64,000 nt of DNA from Candidatus Rokuibacteriota bacterium (GCA_016184365.1 JACPCW010000071.1:80363-144362); one strand, 5' to 3'; shown: positions 40,110-48,443, counted from the stretch's first letter. Notes: a model not told the origin generated them from the letters alone. Numbers and translations are program-made.

Positions 40110-41671
40110 AGCGGCCGCCCGCGCTCTCGCGCCCGCGCCTCACGTACCCCGACGTTCCGTACGGGGCGATGCTGACGCGCCCGGCGACGCTCTTTCCCGA
40201 GCGCACCGCGATCGTCTTCCGCGACACGCGTGTCACGTTCCGCGAGCTCGACGGCCTCGTGAACGCGTTCGCCAACGCGCTGCGCGGCCTCGGCATCGGG
40301 CGCGGCGACCGCGTCGCGCTGTTCATGACGAACCGCCCCGAGTACGTCATCGCGTTCTTCGCGCTCGCGCGGATCGGCGCGGTGTCGAGTCCGATGAACC
40401 CGTCGTACCGGGAGCGCGAGGTCGCGTATCAGCTGGCGGACGCCGAGTGCGTCGCGGTGATCACGCAGCCCGAGCTGGCCGGCCTCGTGCAGGCGGTCCG
40501 CCACGAGCTGCCGCGCCTGAAACATATGGTCACGGCCGGAGACGAGTTCGCGAAGCTCGTCGCCGGGGCGCCGGCGACGGCGCCGCCGCCGATCGACATC
40601 GCGCGCGACGAGCTGCTGGTGCTGCCGTATTCGAGCGGGACGACGGGGCTGCCGAAGGGCGTGCGGCTGAGCCACTTCGCGTTCGTCGCGAACAATCTCC
40701 AGTTCGTCGCGTCGAGCCGCGTCGCGGAACACGACCGCTTCCTCGTGTTCCTGCCCTTTTATCACATCTATGGACTCATGCTGATGGGCGGCGCCGTCCA
40801 CGCGGGCGTGCACATGGTGGTGATGGAGCGCTTCGATCCGGCCGAGACGTGCCGGCTCATCGAGCAGGAGCGCGTGAGCATCGTGTTCGTCGTGCCGCCG
40901 GTGCTCGTCGCGCTGCTGCAGTGGCCCGAGGTCGCGCGCGTCGATTTCTCGAGCGTGCGGCACGTCATGGTCGGCGCCGCGCCGGTGGCGCCGGAGCTCG
41001 CGCGGCGCTTCCAGCAGGTGACGGGCGTGAAGGTGGTGCAGGGCTACGGCCTCACCGAGGCGGGCCCGATCACGCACATCAATCCCGTCGAGGACGACGA
41101 GCGGCTCACGATCGATACCGGTGGCCTGCCGGTGCACGACTGCGAGCAGAAGATCGTCGATCTCGAGACCGGCGAGCGCGAGCTGCCGGTCGGCGACGTC
41201 GGTGAGATCTGCGTGCGGAGTCCCGGCGTGATGCTCGGGTACTGGAACGCGCCGGAGGCGACGGCGGCGGCGCTGCGCGGCGGATGGCTCTACACCGGCG
41301 ACATCGGACGCATCGACGAGCACGGCTACCTGACGATCACCGACCGCAAGAAGGAGATGATCAAGTACAAGGGCTTCGGCATCGCGCCCGCCGAGCTCGA
41401 GGCGCTGCTGTTCGAGCACGAGGGCGTGGCCGACGCCGCCGTCGTCGGCAAGCCCGATCCGGAAGCGGGCGAGCTGCCGAAGGCGTTCGTCGTGCGCAAG
41501 GATCCGGCCCTCACCACCGACGCGCTGCTCGCGTGGGCGCGCGGCCGGCTCGCCGGCTACAAGACGCTGCACGAGATCGAGTTCGTCGACGCGATTCCGA
41601 AGACCGCGTCCGGCAAGATCCTGCGCCGCGTGCTCAAGGAGCAGGAGCGCCGGCGCGCGGGGCTCGCCTGA
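40106..41671 (+). CDS. Acyl-CoA synthetase (AMP-forming, 4-coumarate-CoA ligase-like)
   Basis: 521 residues. P-loop LPYSSGTTGLPKGVRLSHF, A5 VVQGYGLTEAGPITHIN, A7 LYTGDIGRIDEHGYLTITDR, A8 KEMIKYKGFGIAPAELEALL, and the catalytic Lys region PKTASGKILRRVLKEQ. These enzymes make acyl- or aryl-CoA from the free acid, ATP and CoA. The ATG overlaps the RidA stop (ATGA). The last 38 nt overlap the convergent methyltransferase gene. Confidence 0.93.
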   Translation: MKRPPALSRPRLTYPDVPYGAMLTRPATLFPERTAIVFRDTRVTFRELDGLVNAFANALRGLGIGRGDRVALFMTNRPEYVIAFFALARIGAVSSPMNPSYREREVAYQLADAECVAVITQPELAGLVQAVRHELPRLKHMVTAGDEFAKLVAGAPATAPPPIDIARDELLVLPYSSGTTGLPKGVRLSHFAFVANNLQFVASSRVAEHDRFLVFLPFYHIYGLMLMGGAVHAGVHMVVMERFDPAETCRLIEQERVSIVFVVPPVLVALLQWPEVARVDFSSVRHVMVGAAPVAPELARRFQQVTGVKVVQGYGLTEAGPITHINPVEDDERLTIDTGGLPVHDCEQKIVDLETGERELPVGDVGEICVRSPGVMLGYWNAPEATAAALRGGWLYTGDIGRIDEHGYLTITDRKKEMIKYKGFGIAPAELEALLFEHEGVADAAVVGKPDPEAGELPKAFVVRKDPALTTDALLAWARGRLAGYKTLHEIEFVDAIPKTASGKILRRVLKEQERRRAGLA

Positions 41672-42293
41672 CACGACTGGTCGTAGCCGGCCTCAGCACG
41701 ACGAAGTACTGATACGGCAGGAAGCGGTGCTCGGCGACGAGCCGCAATCCCGCGCGCCCGGCGTCACGCAGGAACTCCTCGCGCGCGATGCGGTGATCGA
41801 CGGGCGGCCCCACCGGCGTCTCGCGCTTCTCGAAATCGATCGCGACCAGCCGGCCGCCGGGCCGCAGCGTTCCGGCAATGCGACGGAGATACGCCGGGCC
41901 GTTCGGGAAGTGGTGGTACGTGTTCACGATCATGGCGACGTCCGACACGCCGGGCGGCAGATGCGGGTCGTCGCCGCGGCCGAGGATCGGTGTCACGTTG
42001 CGGAGGCCACGCTTCCCCAGCTGATCGCGCACGCGCTCGAGGCTGCGCGACTCGGCGTCCACCGCGTACACGTGCCCGGCGGGCCCGACGGCGCGCGCCA
42101 GGGCCAGCGTGAAGAATCCCGGTCCCGCGCCGACGTCGGCGACGACGGCGCCGCGCTTGATGCCGGCCGCACGCAGGACGCGCGATCGCTTCTGCCATCC
42201 ATCGCGGCCGGGATCGAGCATGCGGCCGACGAACGCTTCGAAGTCGGCGGGACGATGACGGTCGTGCCGGTGACCACCGTGTTTCTTCTTCAT
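41634..42293 (-). CDS. Class I SAM-dependent methyltransferase with His-rich N-terminus
   Basis: 219 residues. SAM motif I is VVADVGAGPGFFTLALARAV with the acidic loop VYAVDAESRSLERV, then SDVAMIVNTYHHFPNG and LRPGGRLVAIDFEKRET. The first 20 residues (KKKHGGHRHDRHRP) are rich in His and basic residues and could bind metal. The last 18 residues overlap the acyl-CoA synthetase gene antisense and look non-native. Its start overlaps the metzincin stop (ATGA). Substrate unknown. Confidence 0.86.
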   Translation of the reverse strand: MKKKHGGHRHDRHRPADFEAFVGRMLDPGRDGWQKRSRVLRAAGIKRGAVVADVGAGPGFFTLALARAVGPAGHVYAVDAESRSLERVRDQLGKRGLRNVTPILGRGDDPHLPPGVSDVAMIVNTYHHFPNGPAYLRRIAGTLRPGGRLVAIDFEKRETPVGPPVDHRIAREEFLRDAGRAGLRLVAEHRFLPYQYFVVLRPATTSRVRRAPRAGAPAP

Positions 42294-42898
42294 GGCGCTC
42301 GCTTCCAGAACTTCGCGTAGTGCTCGGCCAGCTGCAGGGCGGCGGTGCGGACGTCGGGATTCCGGCGCGCGCTGACGTACGCCTGGCGCGCGACCGGATC
42401 GTTGAAGTCGAGGCTTCCGTGCACGCAGCACATGAGCGACTGCGGATCGCGCGTGTGCGCGAGCCCGAGCGCGTGCCCCAGCTCGTGCGCGACCACCTGG
42501 TACACGAGCGTCTCGCGCGAGGTCTGGCCGCGCGCCTCCATCGGGAAGATCGTGATGCGGACGGGTCGCTCGATGACGCCACCGGTCGTCGCGACGCGCG
42601 TCACGCCCATCAGCCGCGCCGCCTCGCCGTGGAACGTCACGGTCACGTCCGCGCCGGTGTCCGTCGCCGCGCCGCGGAAGACGAGCAGCCCCAGCGTTCC
42701 GTCGCTGACGGCGTTCCAGTCACCGAGCGCCCGCTTCGCGGCGGCGTCGAGTGACGCTTCACCGCTCGGCGTGATGTGGACGGCGAGAGGAAACCGGTCG
42801 CGCGGGTGGCCCTCGGCGCCGCTGAGCTCGACGTCCGAGGCGCGGATCGGCGACGCGACCAGCAACGCGAGCACCAGCGCCAGCGGGAGGAGACGCAT
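42290..42898 (-). CDS. Secreted metzincin (matrixin-like) zinc protease
   Basis: 202 residues. Signal peptide about 1-20 (LLPLALVLALLVASPIRASD). The zinc-binding motif HELGHALGLAH with following TRDPQSLM, where the Met is the metzincin Met-turn, identifies an M10-like peptidase. No propeptide cysteine switch is visible, and the catalytic domain is short. It probably acts in the periplasm or outside the cell. Translation is coupled to the methyltransferase. TACACT ends 7 nt before the ATG and there is no Shine-Dalgarno. Confidence 0.87.
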   Translation of the reverse strand: MRLLPLALVLALLVASPIRASDVELSGAEGHPRDRFPLAVHITPSGEASLDAAAKRALGDWNAVSDGTLGLLVFRGAATDTGADVTVTFHGEAARLMGVTRVATTGGVIERPVRITIFPMEARGQTSRETLVYQVVAHELGHALGLAHTRDPQSLMCCVHGSLDFNDPVARQAYVSARRNPDVRTAALQLAEHYAKFWKRAP

Positions 42899-42905
42899 CG
42901 CCGCC

Positions 42906-42911
42906 AGTGTA
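42906..42911 (-). promoter_or_regulatory. -10-like hexamer for probably leaderless metzincin gene
   Basis: TACACT on the minus strand with 7 nt to the ATG at 42898; no ribosome site. It lies in the short gap after the 69-residue gene. Confidence 0.38.
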
Positions 42912-42920
42912 CGTCGTGCG

Positions 42921-43130
42921 TTACACGCCGTGGCGGGCGATCAGGAGCACGAGCAGTCGGTCCAGGTCGGGCGCTTCGATCGACGAGGTCGATGCATTGT
43001 CCGGCCCGTGGAAATACCGATACATGCCATCGGCATCCTGGCGCGCGTGACCGATCAGGAGCGTCCCCTTCCTGACCTCCCAGCGTCGAGGGTGATCGAC
43101 CGTGGGGTGTTCGACGAGCGCGATGTTCAT
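42921..43130 (-). CDS. 69-residue protein of unknown function
   Basis: MNIALVEHPTVDHPRRWEVR, then GTLLIGHARQDADGMYRYFH and APDLDRLLVLLIARHG. The alternation of strands and the closing helix look like a folded small domain. It is not recognised. It is 22 nt upstream of the metzincin gene on the same strand and divergent from the solute-binding protein at 43242. No clear ribosome site. Confidence 0.48.
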   Translation of the reverse strand: MNIALVEHPTVDHPRRWEVRKGTLLIGHARQDADGMYRYFHGPDNASTSSIEAPDLDRLLVLLIARHGV

Positions 43131-43241
43131 GTGCGGCCGTAATCGACAAACCGGCAGTGGCGGCCTGCGGTTCCCGTGGTCTATGATGCGCGCCGTCGAC
43201 CCCCACCACCTTCGGAATGGCCCACACGGGAGGCACATACG

Positions 43242-44786
43242 ATGCGCACACTCGTCACGCTCATCCTCGGCGCCGCGTTCCTCGTCGCGCCGCTCACCGG
43301 ATCCGCGCACGCGCAGAAGCGACAGCTCGTCGTCGCGCTGAACCAGGACCCGGACATCCTCGACCCGACGCTGTCACGCACGTACGTCGGACGGATCGTC
43401 TTCTCGCAGATCTGCGAGAAGCTGTACGAGATCGACGAGCAGCTGAAGATCCATCCGCAGCTCGCGGCCGACATGCCGGCGATCAGCGACGGCGGCAAGA
43501 CCGTGACGATCAAGCTGCGCGGCAACGTGAAGTTCAACGACGGCACGCCGATGACGGCGGAGGCGGTCAAGTTCTCCCTCGACCGCCATCGCGAGATGAA
43601 AGGCTCGAACCGCCGCAGCGAGCTCGCGTCCGTGAACGTCGTCGAGATCGTCGATCCCCTGACGGTGCGGCTGCGCCTGAAGGCGCCGTTCGCGCCGCTC
43701 GCCGCGCAGCTCTCCGACCGCGCGGGCATGCCGGTGTCACCGGCCGCGGCGCAGAAGCTCGGCGACAAGTTCGGCACCGCGCCCGTCTGCGTCGGGCCCT
43801 GGCGGTTCGTGGAGCGCGTGGCGCAGGACCGCATCGTCGTCGAGCGGTCGCCGCACTACTTCGACCCGGCGCAGGCGAAGTTCGACCGCATCGTCTTCCG
43901 GATCATTCCCGACGACAACGTGCGACTGGCCAATCTCCGGTCCGGCGACATCGACGTGATGCACCGGGTGACGCCGAGCGACGCCGCCAGTCTCAAGAAG
44001 GACGCGAAGTTCGACGTCGCGAGCGTCACCGGCCTCGGCTTCAACTCGCTCACGATCAATCTCAGGAACAAGACCGGCAAGACCAACCCGCCCGGCGACC
44101 TCGGCACGCCGCTCGCGAACGATCCGCGCGTGCGGGAGGCGCTCGAGCTCAGCATTGACCGCGAGGCCCTCGTCCAGGTCGCGTTCGACGGGCAGTACAC
44201 GGCCGGCTGCGGCCCGGTCTCACCGAACAGCGTGTACTTCGACAAGACGCGGAAGTGCGTGACGCGCGACGTCGCCCGCGCGAAGAAGCTGCTGGCCGAG
44301 GCCGGGCTGCCGAACGGCTACGCCTTCGAGATGATGATCGTGAACAACCCGCAGCAGCGCCGGGTGGCCGAGGTGATCCAGGGCATGGCCCGCGAGGCCG
44401 GCTTCAACCTCACGCTCAAGCCGTCGGAGTTCGCGTCGGCGCTCAAGGACAACGACGACGGCAAGAACCAGGCGTTCCTGATCGGCTGGAGCGGACGCGT
44501 GGATCCCGACGGCAACATCCACCAGGCGCAGACGTGCGGCGGGCCGCTCAACGCCACGCTCGCGTGCGACGAGAAGGTGGACGCGCTCCTGAACCGGGCG
44601 CGCGAGGTCAGCGACACGGCGCAGCGCCGTGCGCTCTACCGCGAGGCGGTCGACCTCATCGGCGCGCGGCGGAACGTGCTGTACCTCTATCACGAGAACT
44701 ACATCGTCGCGTTTCCGAGGGCGTTGAAGGGCTACAAGGCCGTGCCGGACGGCCTGATCCGGATCAAGGGAACGACCTGGCAGTAA
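43242..44786 (+). CDS. Dipeptide/oligopeptide-type ABC solute-binding protein (system 1)
   Basis: 514 residues, SBP family 5. Signal peptide about 1-24 (LVTLILGAAFLVAPLTGSAH), then LVVALNQDPDILDPTLSRTY, FNDGTPMTAEAVKFSLDRHR and DPRVREALELSIDREALVQV. In this family the receptors carry peptides, opines, nickel or glutathione. GGGAGG lies upstream. It is followed by two permeases but no ATPase, so it probably uses the ATPases of system 2 at 54-56 kb. Confidence 0.93.
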   Translation: MRTLVTLILGAAFLVAPLTGSAHAQKRQLVVALNQDPDILDPTLSRTYVGRIVFSQICEKLYEIDEQLKIHPQLAADMPAISDGGKTVTIKLRGNVKFNDGTPMTAEAVKFSLDRHREMKGSNRRSELASVNVVEIVDPLTVRLRLKAPFAPLAAQLSDRAGMPVSPAAAQKLGDKFGTAPVCVGPWRFVERVAQDRIVVERSPHYFDPAQAKFDRIVFRIIPDDNVRLANLRSGDIDVMHRVTPSDAASLKKDAKFDVASVTGLGFNSLTINLRNKTGKTNPPGDLGTPLANDPRVREALELSIDREALVQVAFDGQYTAGCGPVSPNSVYFDKTRKCVTRDVARAKKLLAEAGLPNGYAFEMMIVNNPQQRRVAEVIQGMAREAGFNLTLKPSEFASALKDNDDGKNQAFLIGWSGRVDPDGNIHQAQTCGGPLNATLACDEKVDALLNRAREVSDTAQRRALYREAVDLIGARRNVLYLYHENYIVAFPRALKGYKAVPDGLIRIKGTTWQ

Positions 44787-44790
44787 GGCG

Positions 44791-45753
44791 GTGATCGAGT
44801 TCCTCGTCCGCCGCGGCGTCATCTCGGCGGTCACGCTGGCGATCATCAGTCTGATCGTGTTCGCCGGCGTGCGGATGATTCCGGGCGATCCGGCGCGCGT
44901 CCTCGCCGGCACGGACGCGGACGCCGCCGGACTCGAGGAGATCCGTGAGAAGTACGGGCTGCACGATCCGGTGGTCGTGCAGTACCTGCGCTGGGTCGGA
45001 CTCGCGCTCCGCGGCGATCTCGGCGAGTCGATCCGCACACGGCAGTCGGTGGCGTCGATGGTCGCGGTCAAGCTGCCGATCACGCTCGAGCTCGCCTGCC
45101 TGTCGCTGCTCGTCGCGCTCGCGATCGCGCTGCCCGCCGGCGTGATCGCGGCCGTGCGGCGGAACACCGTCTGGGACGTGCTCGCGAGCGGCCTCTCGCT
45201 GTGCGGCGTGTCGGTGCCGAACTTCTGGCTCGGCATCATGCTGATCCTGCTCGTCTCGGTCCGGTTCGGATGGCTGCCCGCGTCGGGCTTCGTGCCGCTC
45301 GCGGAGGATCCCGTCGGCAACCTCAAGCGGATGATCATGCCGGCGTTCGTCCTCGGCAGCGGGCTCGCGGCGGTGCTGATGCGACAGACGCGGAACGCGA
45401 TGATCGAAGTCCTCTCGGCGGACTACATCCGCACGGCGCGCAGCAAGGGGCTGGCGGCGTGGGGCGTCATCGTGCGGCACGGGCTCCGCAACGGCCTGAT
45501 CCCCGTCGTGACGATCCTCGGCCTCCAGATGGGCGCGCTGATGGGCGGCGCCGTCGTCACGGAGCAGATCTTCGTGCTGCCAGGCTTCGGCCGCCTCATC
45601 GTCGAGGCCGTCTTCACGCGCGACTATCCGATCGTGCAGGGCGTCGTGCTGCTCACGGCGTCGGCGTACGTGCTGATCAACCTCCTCGTCGACGTCTCGT
45701 ACTCCGTGCTGAACCCGCGTATCCGGGTCTCGGGCGGCCGGCATGAGCGCTGA
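44791..45753 (+). CDS. Dipeptide-type ABC permease, DppB-like (system 1)
   Basis: 320 residues from GTG at 44791, 4 nt after the receptor. VISAVTLAIISLIVFAGVRM at the N-terminus, PGDPARVL and LGLxx-type loop, and RQTRNAMIEVLSADYIRTAR followed by SKGL, the EAA loop contacting the ATPases. Six spans. Pairs with the DppC-like permease after a 162-nt gap filled by two hairpin elements. Confidence 0.91.
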   Translation: MIEFLVRRGVISAVTLAIISLIVFAGVRMIPGDPARVLAGTDADAAGLEEIREKYGLHDPVVVQYLRWVGLALRGDLGESIRTRQSVASMVAVKLPITLELACLSLLVALAIALPAGVIAAVRRNTVWDVLASGLSLCGVSVPNFWLGIMLILLVSVRFGWLPASGFVPLAEDPVGNLKRMIMPAFVLGSGLAAVLMRQTRNAMIEVLSADYIRTARSKGLAAWGVIVRHGLRNGLIPVVTILGLQMGALMGGAVVTEQIFVLPGFGRLIVEAVFTRDYPIVQGVVLLTASAYVLINLLVDVSYSVLNPRIRVSGGRHER

Positions 45754-45777
45754 CGCTCGGCCCGTGATCGAGGCGGG

Positions 45778-45837
45778 CGGCGGCTTTGCCGACGACCGCC
45801 GAGCGTTGGGGGTCTGGGGGCCATGTCGGGGCCCCCA
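45778..45837 (+). repeat. Bipartite GC-hairpin element, copy F
   Basis: First part GGCGGC-TTT-GCCG near 45778-45791, then CCGAGCG-TTGGGGG, then hairpin TGGGGGCC-ATGTCGG-GGCCCCCA at 45815-45837. Sense orientation, tandem with copy G; the loop ATG at 45823 is in frame with the downstream permease. Confidence 0.87.
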
Positions 45838-45866
45838 GCACGGATGATCGACGCCGGCGTCGAGGA

Positions 45867-45930
45867 CCGGCACGGCTCCGCTGGGCCGGTTCCGAGCGTG
45901 GGGGGTGTGGGGGCCATGTCGGGGCCCCCA
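45867..45930 (+). repeat. Bipartite GC-hairpin element, copy G (loop ATG is the gene start)
   Basis: First part CCGGC...GCCGG at 45867-45889, CCGAGCG, G-run and hairpin TGGGGGCC-ATGTCGG-GGCCCCCA at 45908-45930. The loop ATG at 45916 is the start codon that fits the permease best. Confidence 0.88.
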
Positions 45931-46728
45931 CTAAGAACGACCGCGCTTGCGGCGCTGATCGTGACGCTCTTCGTCGTCATGGCGCTCGCGGCGCCGTGGG
46001 TCGCGACGACCGATCCCGTACGCACCGACTGGAGCAAGCTACGGAAGGCGCCGACGTGGGCGCATCCCTTCGGCACCGACGACCTCGGACGCGACGGGTT
46101 CTCGCGCGTGGTGTGGGGCGCGCGCATCTCGATGCAGGCGGGCGTCGGATCGATCCTGCTCGCGATCCTTGCCGGGGTGCCGCTCGGTCTCACCGCCGGC
46201 TACTACCGCGGCGCGCTGGACCAGGTCGTGATGCGCCTGACCGACGCGTGGCTCGCGTTTCCGTTCCTGATCCTCGCGATCGGGCTCGTGACCATCCTCG
46301 GCCCGTCGCTGACCAACGCCACGCTCGCGATCGGACTGGCCGCGACGCCGACGTATGTCCGTCTGACGCGCGGGCTCGTGCTGTCGGCGAACGAGGACGA
46401 CTACGTGAACGCCGCGCGCGCGCTCGGCGCGCGCGATCCGCGCGTGATGCTGCGGCACATCCTGCCGAACATCACGAGCGCGATCCTCGTGCAGGCGACG
46501 GTCGCGATTCCGACGGCGATCATCGCGGAAGCGGTGCTGTCGTTCCTCGGCCTCGGCGTCCAGCCGCCGGCGCCCTCGTGGGGCACCATGCTGAACGCCG
46601 CGCAGCAGTTCCTCGAGTCGGCGCCGTGGATGGCGTTCTGGCCGGGGCTCGCGATCTTCGTGCTCGCGTTGTCGTTCAATCTCGCCGGCGACGGCCTGCG
46701 CGACGTCCTGGATCCGCGCGATTACTAG
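45916..46728 (+). CDS. Dipeptide-type ABC permease, DppC-like (system 1), start supplied by hairpin element
   Basis: 270 residues. The native N-terminus begins at LRTTALAALIVTLFVVMALA; the five residues before it, MSGPP, come from the hairpin loop and 3' arm of copy G. Family motifs are THxFGTDDLGRDxxSRV (seen as HPFGTDDLGRDGFSRVVWGA) and ARALGARDPRVMLRHILPN in the EAA loop. An upstream in-frame ATG in copy F (45823) would add 31 residues. There is no separate Shine-Dalgarno; the G-runs of the element are the only candidate. Confidence 0.9.
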   Translation: MSGPPLRTTALAALIVTLFVVMALAAPWVATTDPVRTDWSKLRKAPTWAHPFGTDDLGRDGFSRVVWGARISMQAGVGSILLAILAGVPLGLTAGYYRGALDQVVMRLTDAWLAFPFLILAIGLVTILGPSLTNATLAIGLAATPTYVRLTRGLVLSANEDDYVNAARALGARDPRVMLRHILPNITSAILVQATVAIPTAIIAEAVLSFLGLGVQPPAPSWGTMLNAAQQFLESAPWMAFWPGLAIFVLALSFNLAGDGLRDVLDPRDY

Positions 46729-46730
46729 GG

Positions 46731-46760
46731 TTGCCGCACGGGTGGTGATATGGCTAACTT
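46731..46760 (+). promoter_or_regulatory. Promoter of Phd/PIN operon
   Basis: TTGCCG (46731-46736), 18 nt, TAACTT (46755-46760), then six bases to the ATG at 46767. It predicts a leaderless transcript and lies partly inside the palindrome at 46748-46768. Confidence 0.5.
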
Positions 46761-46768
46761 GGCCATAT
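46748..46768. promoter_or_regulatory. Operator-like palindrome over promoter and start codon
   Basis: ATATGGC-TAACTTG-GCCATAT: perfect 7-bp arms covering the -10 region and the first bases of the antitoxin gene. Phd-type antitoxins usually repress their own operon by binding such palindromes. Confidence 0.55.
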
Positions 46769-47069
46769 GAAGAAGGCTAGAATCGCCGAGCTCAAGAACA
46801 ACCTGTCGCGGTATCTCGAGCACGTCCGGGGCGGCGAGTCGGTCCTGATCCTCGACCGCAACACACCGGTGGCACGCATCGTCCCGCTGCAGCAGGTGGT
46901 GGCCGCGGGGGGCGGGCGAACCGACGAGCGTCTGGCCCGGCTCGAGCGACAGGGACTGGTACGCCGGGGCACCGGACGGCGGCCGGCATGGCTTGGTAGG
47001 CGTCGTCCACCGAAGCTGCGCGGCAGCGTGCTCGCGGACGTCCTGAAGGAGCGCCGGAGCGGCTGGTGA
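46767..47069 (+). CDS. Phd/YefM-family antitoxin
   Basis: 100 residues. KARIAELKNNLSRYLEHVRG and GESVLILDRNTPVARIVPL are the classical prevent-host-death DNA-binding domain. The C-terminal LRGSVLADVLKERRSGW is the toxin-binding tail, here with the SVLADVLKER helix. It would neutralise the PIN RNase encoded next and repress the operon. The stop overlaps the GTG of the toxin gene. Confidence 0.9.
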   Translation: MKKARIAELKNNLSRYLEHVRGGESVLILDRNTPVARIVPLQQVVAAGGGRTDERLARLERQGLVRRGTGRRPAWLGRRRPPKLRGSVLADVLKERRSGW

Positions 47070-47497
47070 GGTTCTGGGACACGTCCGCGCTGGTGCCGCT
47101 CTTCGTCAACGAGCGCGGCACGGCGCGGGCCGAGCGCTGGCTGCGCGACGACCCGCTGGTCATCGTGTGGACGTTGACCCGGATCGAGCTGCTCTCGGCG
47201 CTGGCACGCCGGCGGCGTGAAGAGCCGGCCGCGGCCCGGCGCCTGTCGGCGGTGCGCCGGGAGGTGATCACGGCGTGGCCGGACTGGTGGGAAATCACGA
47301 CGATGGAGCTGGTCCGGCGTCATGCCGAGCGCCTCGTGGAGAGCCATCCCCTCGGCGCCGCTGACGCCCTCCAGCTGGGCGCGGCCCTGGTCGCTGCCGA
47401 CGGCGATCCTGCCTCTCTCGAGTTCGTGACGTTCGACGATGGACAGGCCGAAGCGGCCGAGCGTGAGGGATTTCATGTGCTCGGACAGGAGACATAG
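47066..47497 (+). CDS. PIN-domain RNase toxin (VapC-like)
   Basis: 143 residues, GTG start overlapping the antitoxin stop. Acidic active-site residues appear in order: FWDTSALVPLFVNE (Asp), LTRIELLSALARR (Glu), GAADALQLGAAL (Asp) and FVTFDDGQAEAAER (Asp). VapC toxins cleave tRNA or rRNA. It is the longer 140-residue type often paired with Phd rather than VapB. Confidence 0.9.
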   Translation: MRFWDTSALVPLFVNERGTARAERWLRDDPLVIVWTLTRIELLSALARRRREEPAAARRLSAVRREVITAWPDWWEITTMELVRRHAERLVESHPLGAADALQLGAALVAADGDPASLEFVTFDDGQAEAAEREGFHVLGQET

Positions 47498-47500
47498 CCC

Positions 47501-48418
47501 ATGAAGCTGTGCCAGTTCCACGTGCCCGGCAAAGGGAAGCGCGTCGGCGTCGTCGACGGTGATGAGGTGATCGACATCACCAACGCGAAGGCCGGCGCCG
47601 GTTCGGTGCTCGAGCTCATCACCGCGGGCGGCACCGCGGCGGTCGTCGAGCGCCGCGCGCGCGAGCTCGCGAAGCGCGCGCGGACGCGCATGCCATGGCG
47701 CGACCTCGATCGCGCGCCGTCACCGCGCCGCGCGCACCTGCTGGTGCCCGTCGACGCGCCCGAGGTGTGGGGCGCCGGCATCACGTACCGCCGGAGCCGC
47801 GAGTACTACGAGGCGCATGGCACCGAGGCCGGGCGCACGAAGGGTATCTACGACTACGTCTACGAGGCGAAGCGCCCCGAGCTCTTCTTCAAGGCGACGG
47901 CGGCGCGGACGTCGGGACCGAATGCGCCGATCGGCGTGCGGGCCGATTCGGTCCTGACCGCGGTGGAGCCCGAGCTGGCCGTCGTGATCGGCCGCGGCAC
48001 CGGCATCATCGGCTACACGATCGGCAACGATCTCTCCGCGTGGGACATCGAGCGCGAGAACCCGCTCTTCCTGCCGCAGTCGAAGATGTTCGACGGGTGT
48101 TTCGCCTGCGGTCCCGTGATCGTGACCGCCGGCGAGATCCGCGATCCGCACGCGCTCGAGCTGCGCTGCACGATCGCGCGCGACGGACAGACGCGCTTCG
48201 AGGGCCGCACGAGCACCGGCGACATGAAGCGGCGGTGCGACGAGCTCGTCGACTGGCTGCGCCGCGGCAACACCGCGACTCCGCCCGGCACCGTGCTGTC
48301 GACGGGCACCGGCATTCTCGTCCCGGACGAGCACGCGCTGGCGGAGGGCGACGTCGTGGAGATCACGCTCGAGCGCGTCGGCACGCTGCGGAACCCGGTG
48401 CGACGGCTCACGCGGTAA
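47501..48418 (+). CDS. Fumarylacetoacetate hydrolase-family enzyme
   Basis: 305 residues. N-terminal small domain KRVGVVDGDEVIDITNAKAG; then the metal-binding FAH core with EPELAVVIGRGTGIIGYTIG, NDLSAWDIERENPLFLPQSK and FDGCFACGPVIVTAGE. These Mg/Ca enzymes hydrolyse or decarboxylate 1,3-diketo acids, or act as hydratases, in sugar-acid and aromatic degradation. AGGAG lies upstream. It is 3 nt after the toxin gene, but the large functional difference suggests chance neighbourhood. Confidence 0.92.
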   Translation: MKLCQFHVPGKGKRVGVVDGDEVIDITNAKAGAGSVLELITAGGTAAVVERRARELAKRARTRMPWRDLDRAPSPRRAHLLVPVDAPEVWGAGITYRRSREYYEAHGTEAGRTKGIYDYVYEAKRPELFFKATAARTSGPNAPIGVRADSVLTAVEPELAVVIGRGTGIIGYTIGNDLSAWDIERENPLFLPQSKMFDGCFACGPVIVTAGEIRDPHALELRCTIARDGQTRFEGRTSTGDMKRRCDELVDWLRRGNTATPPGTVLSTGTGILVPDEHALAEGDVVEITLERVGTLRNPVRRLTR

Positions 48419-48443
48419 GCCGGAGGCGGCCGTCAGTCCGGGC

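Noticed and set aside
43176-43241. TATGAT at 43182 as promoter of the system 1 receptor
   Set aside because: A possible -10, but no -35 and the match may be chance; not strong enough to list.
10784-45930. Interpreting the hairpin elements as ordinary terminators
   Set aside because: Most copies lie before start codons within operons, have no T-tract, share a bipartite sequence, and one is inside a coding region.
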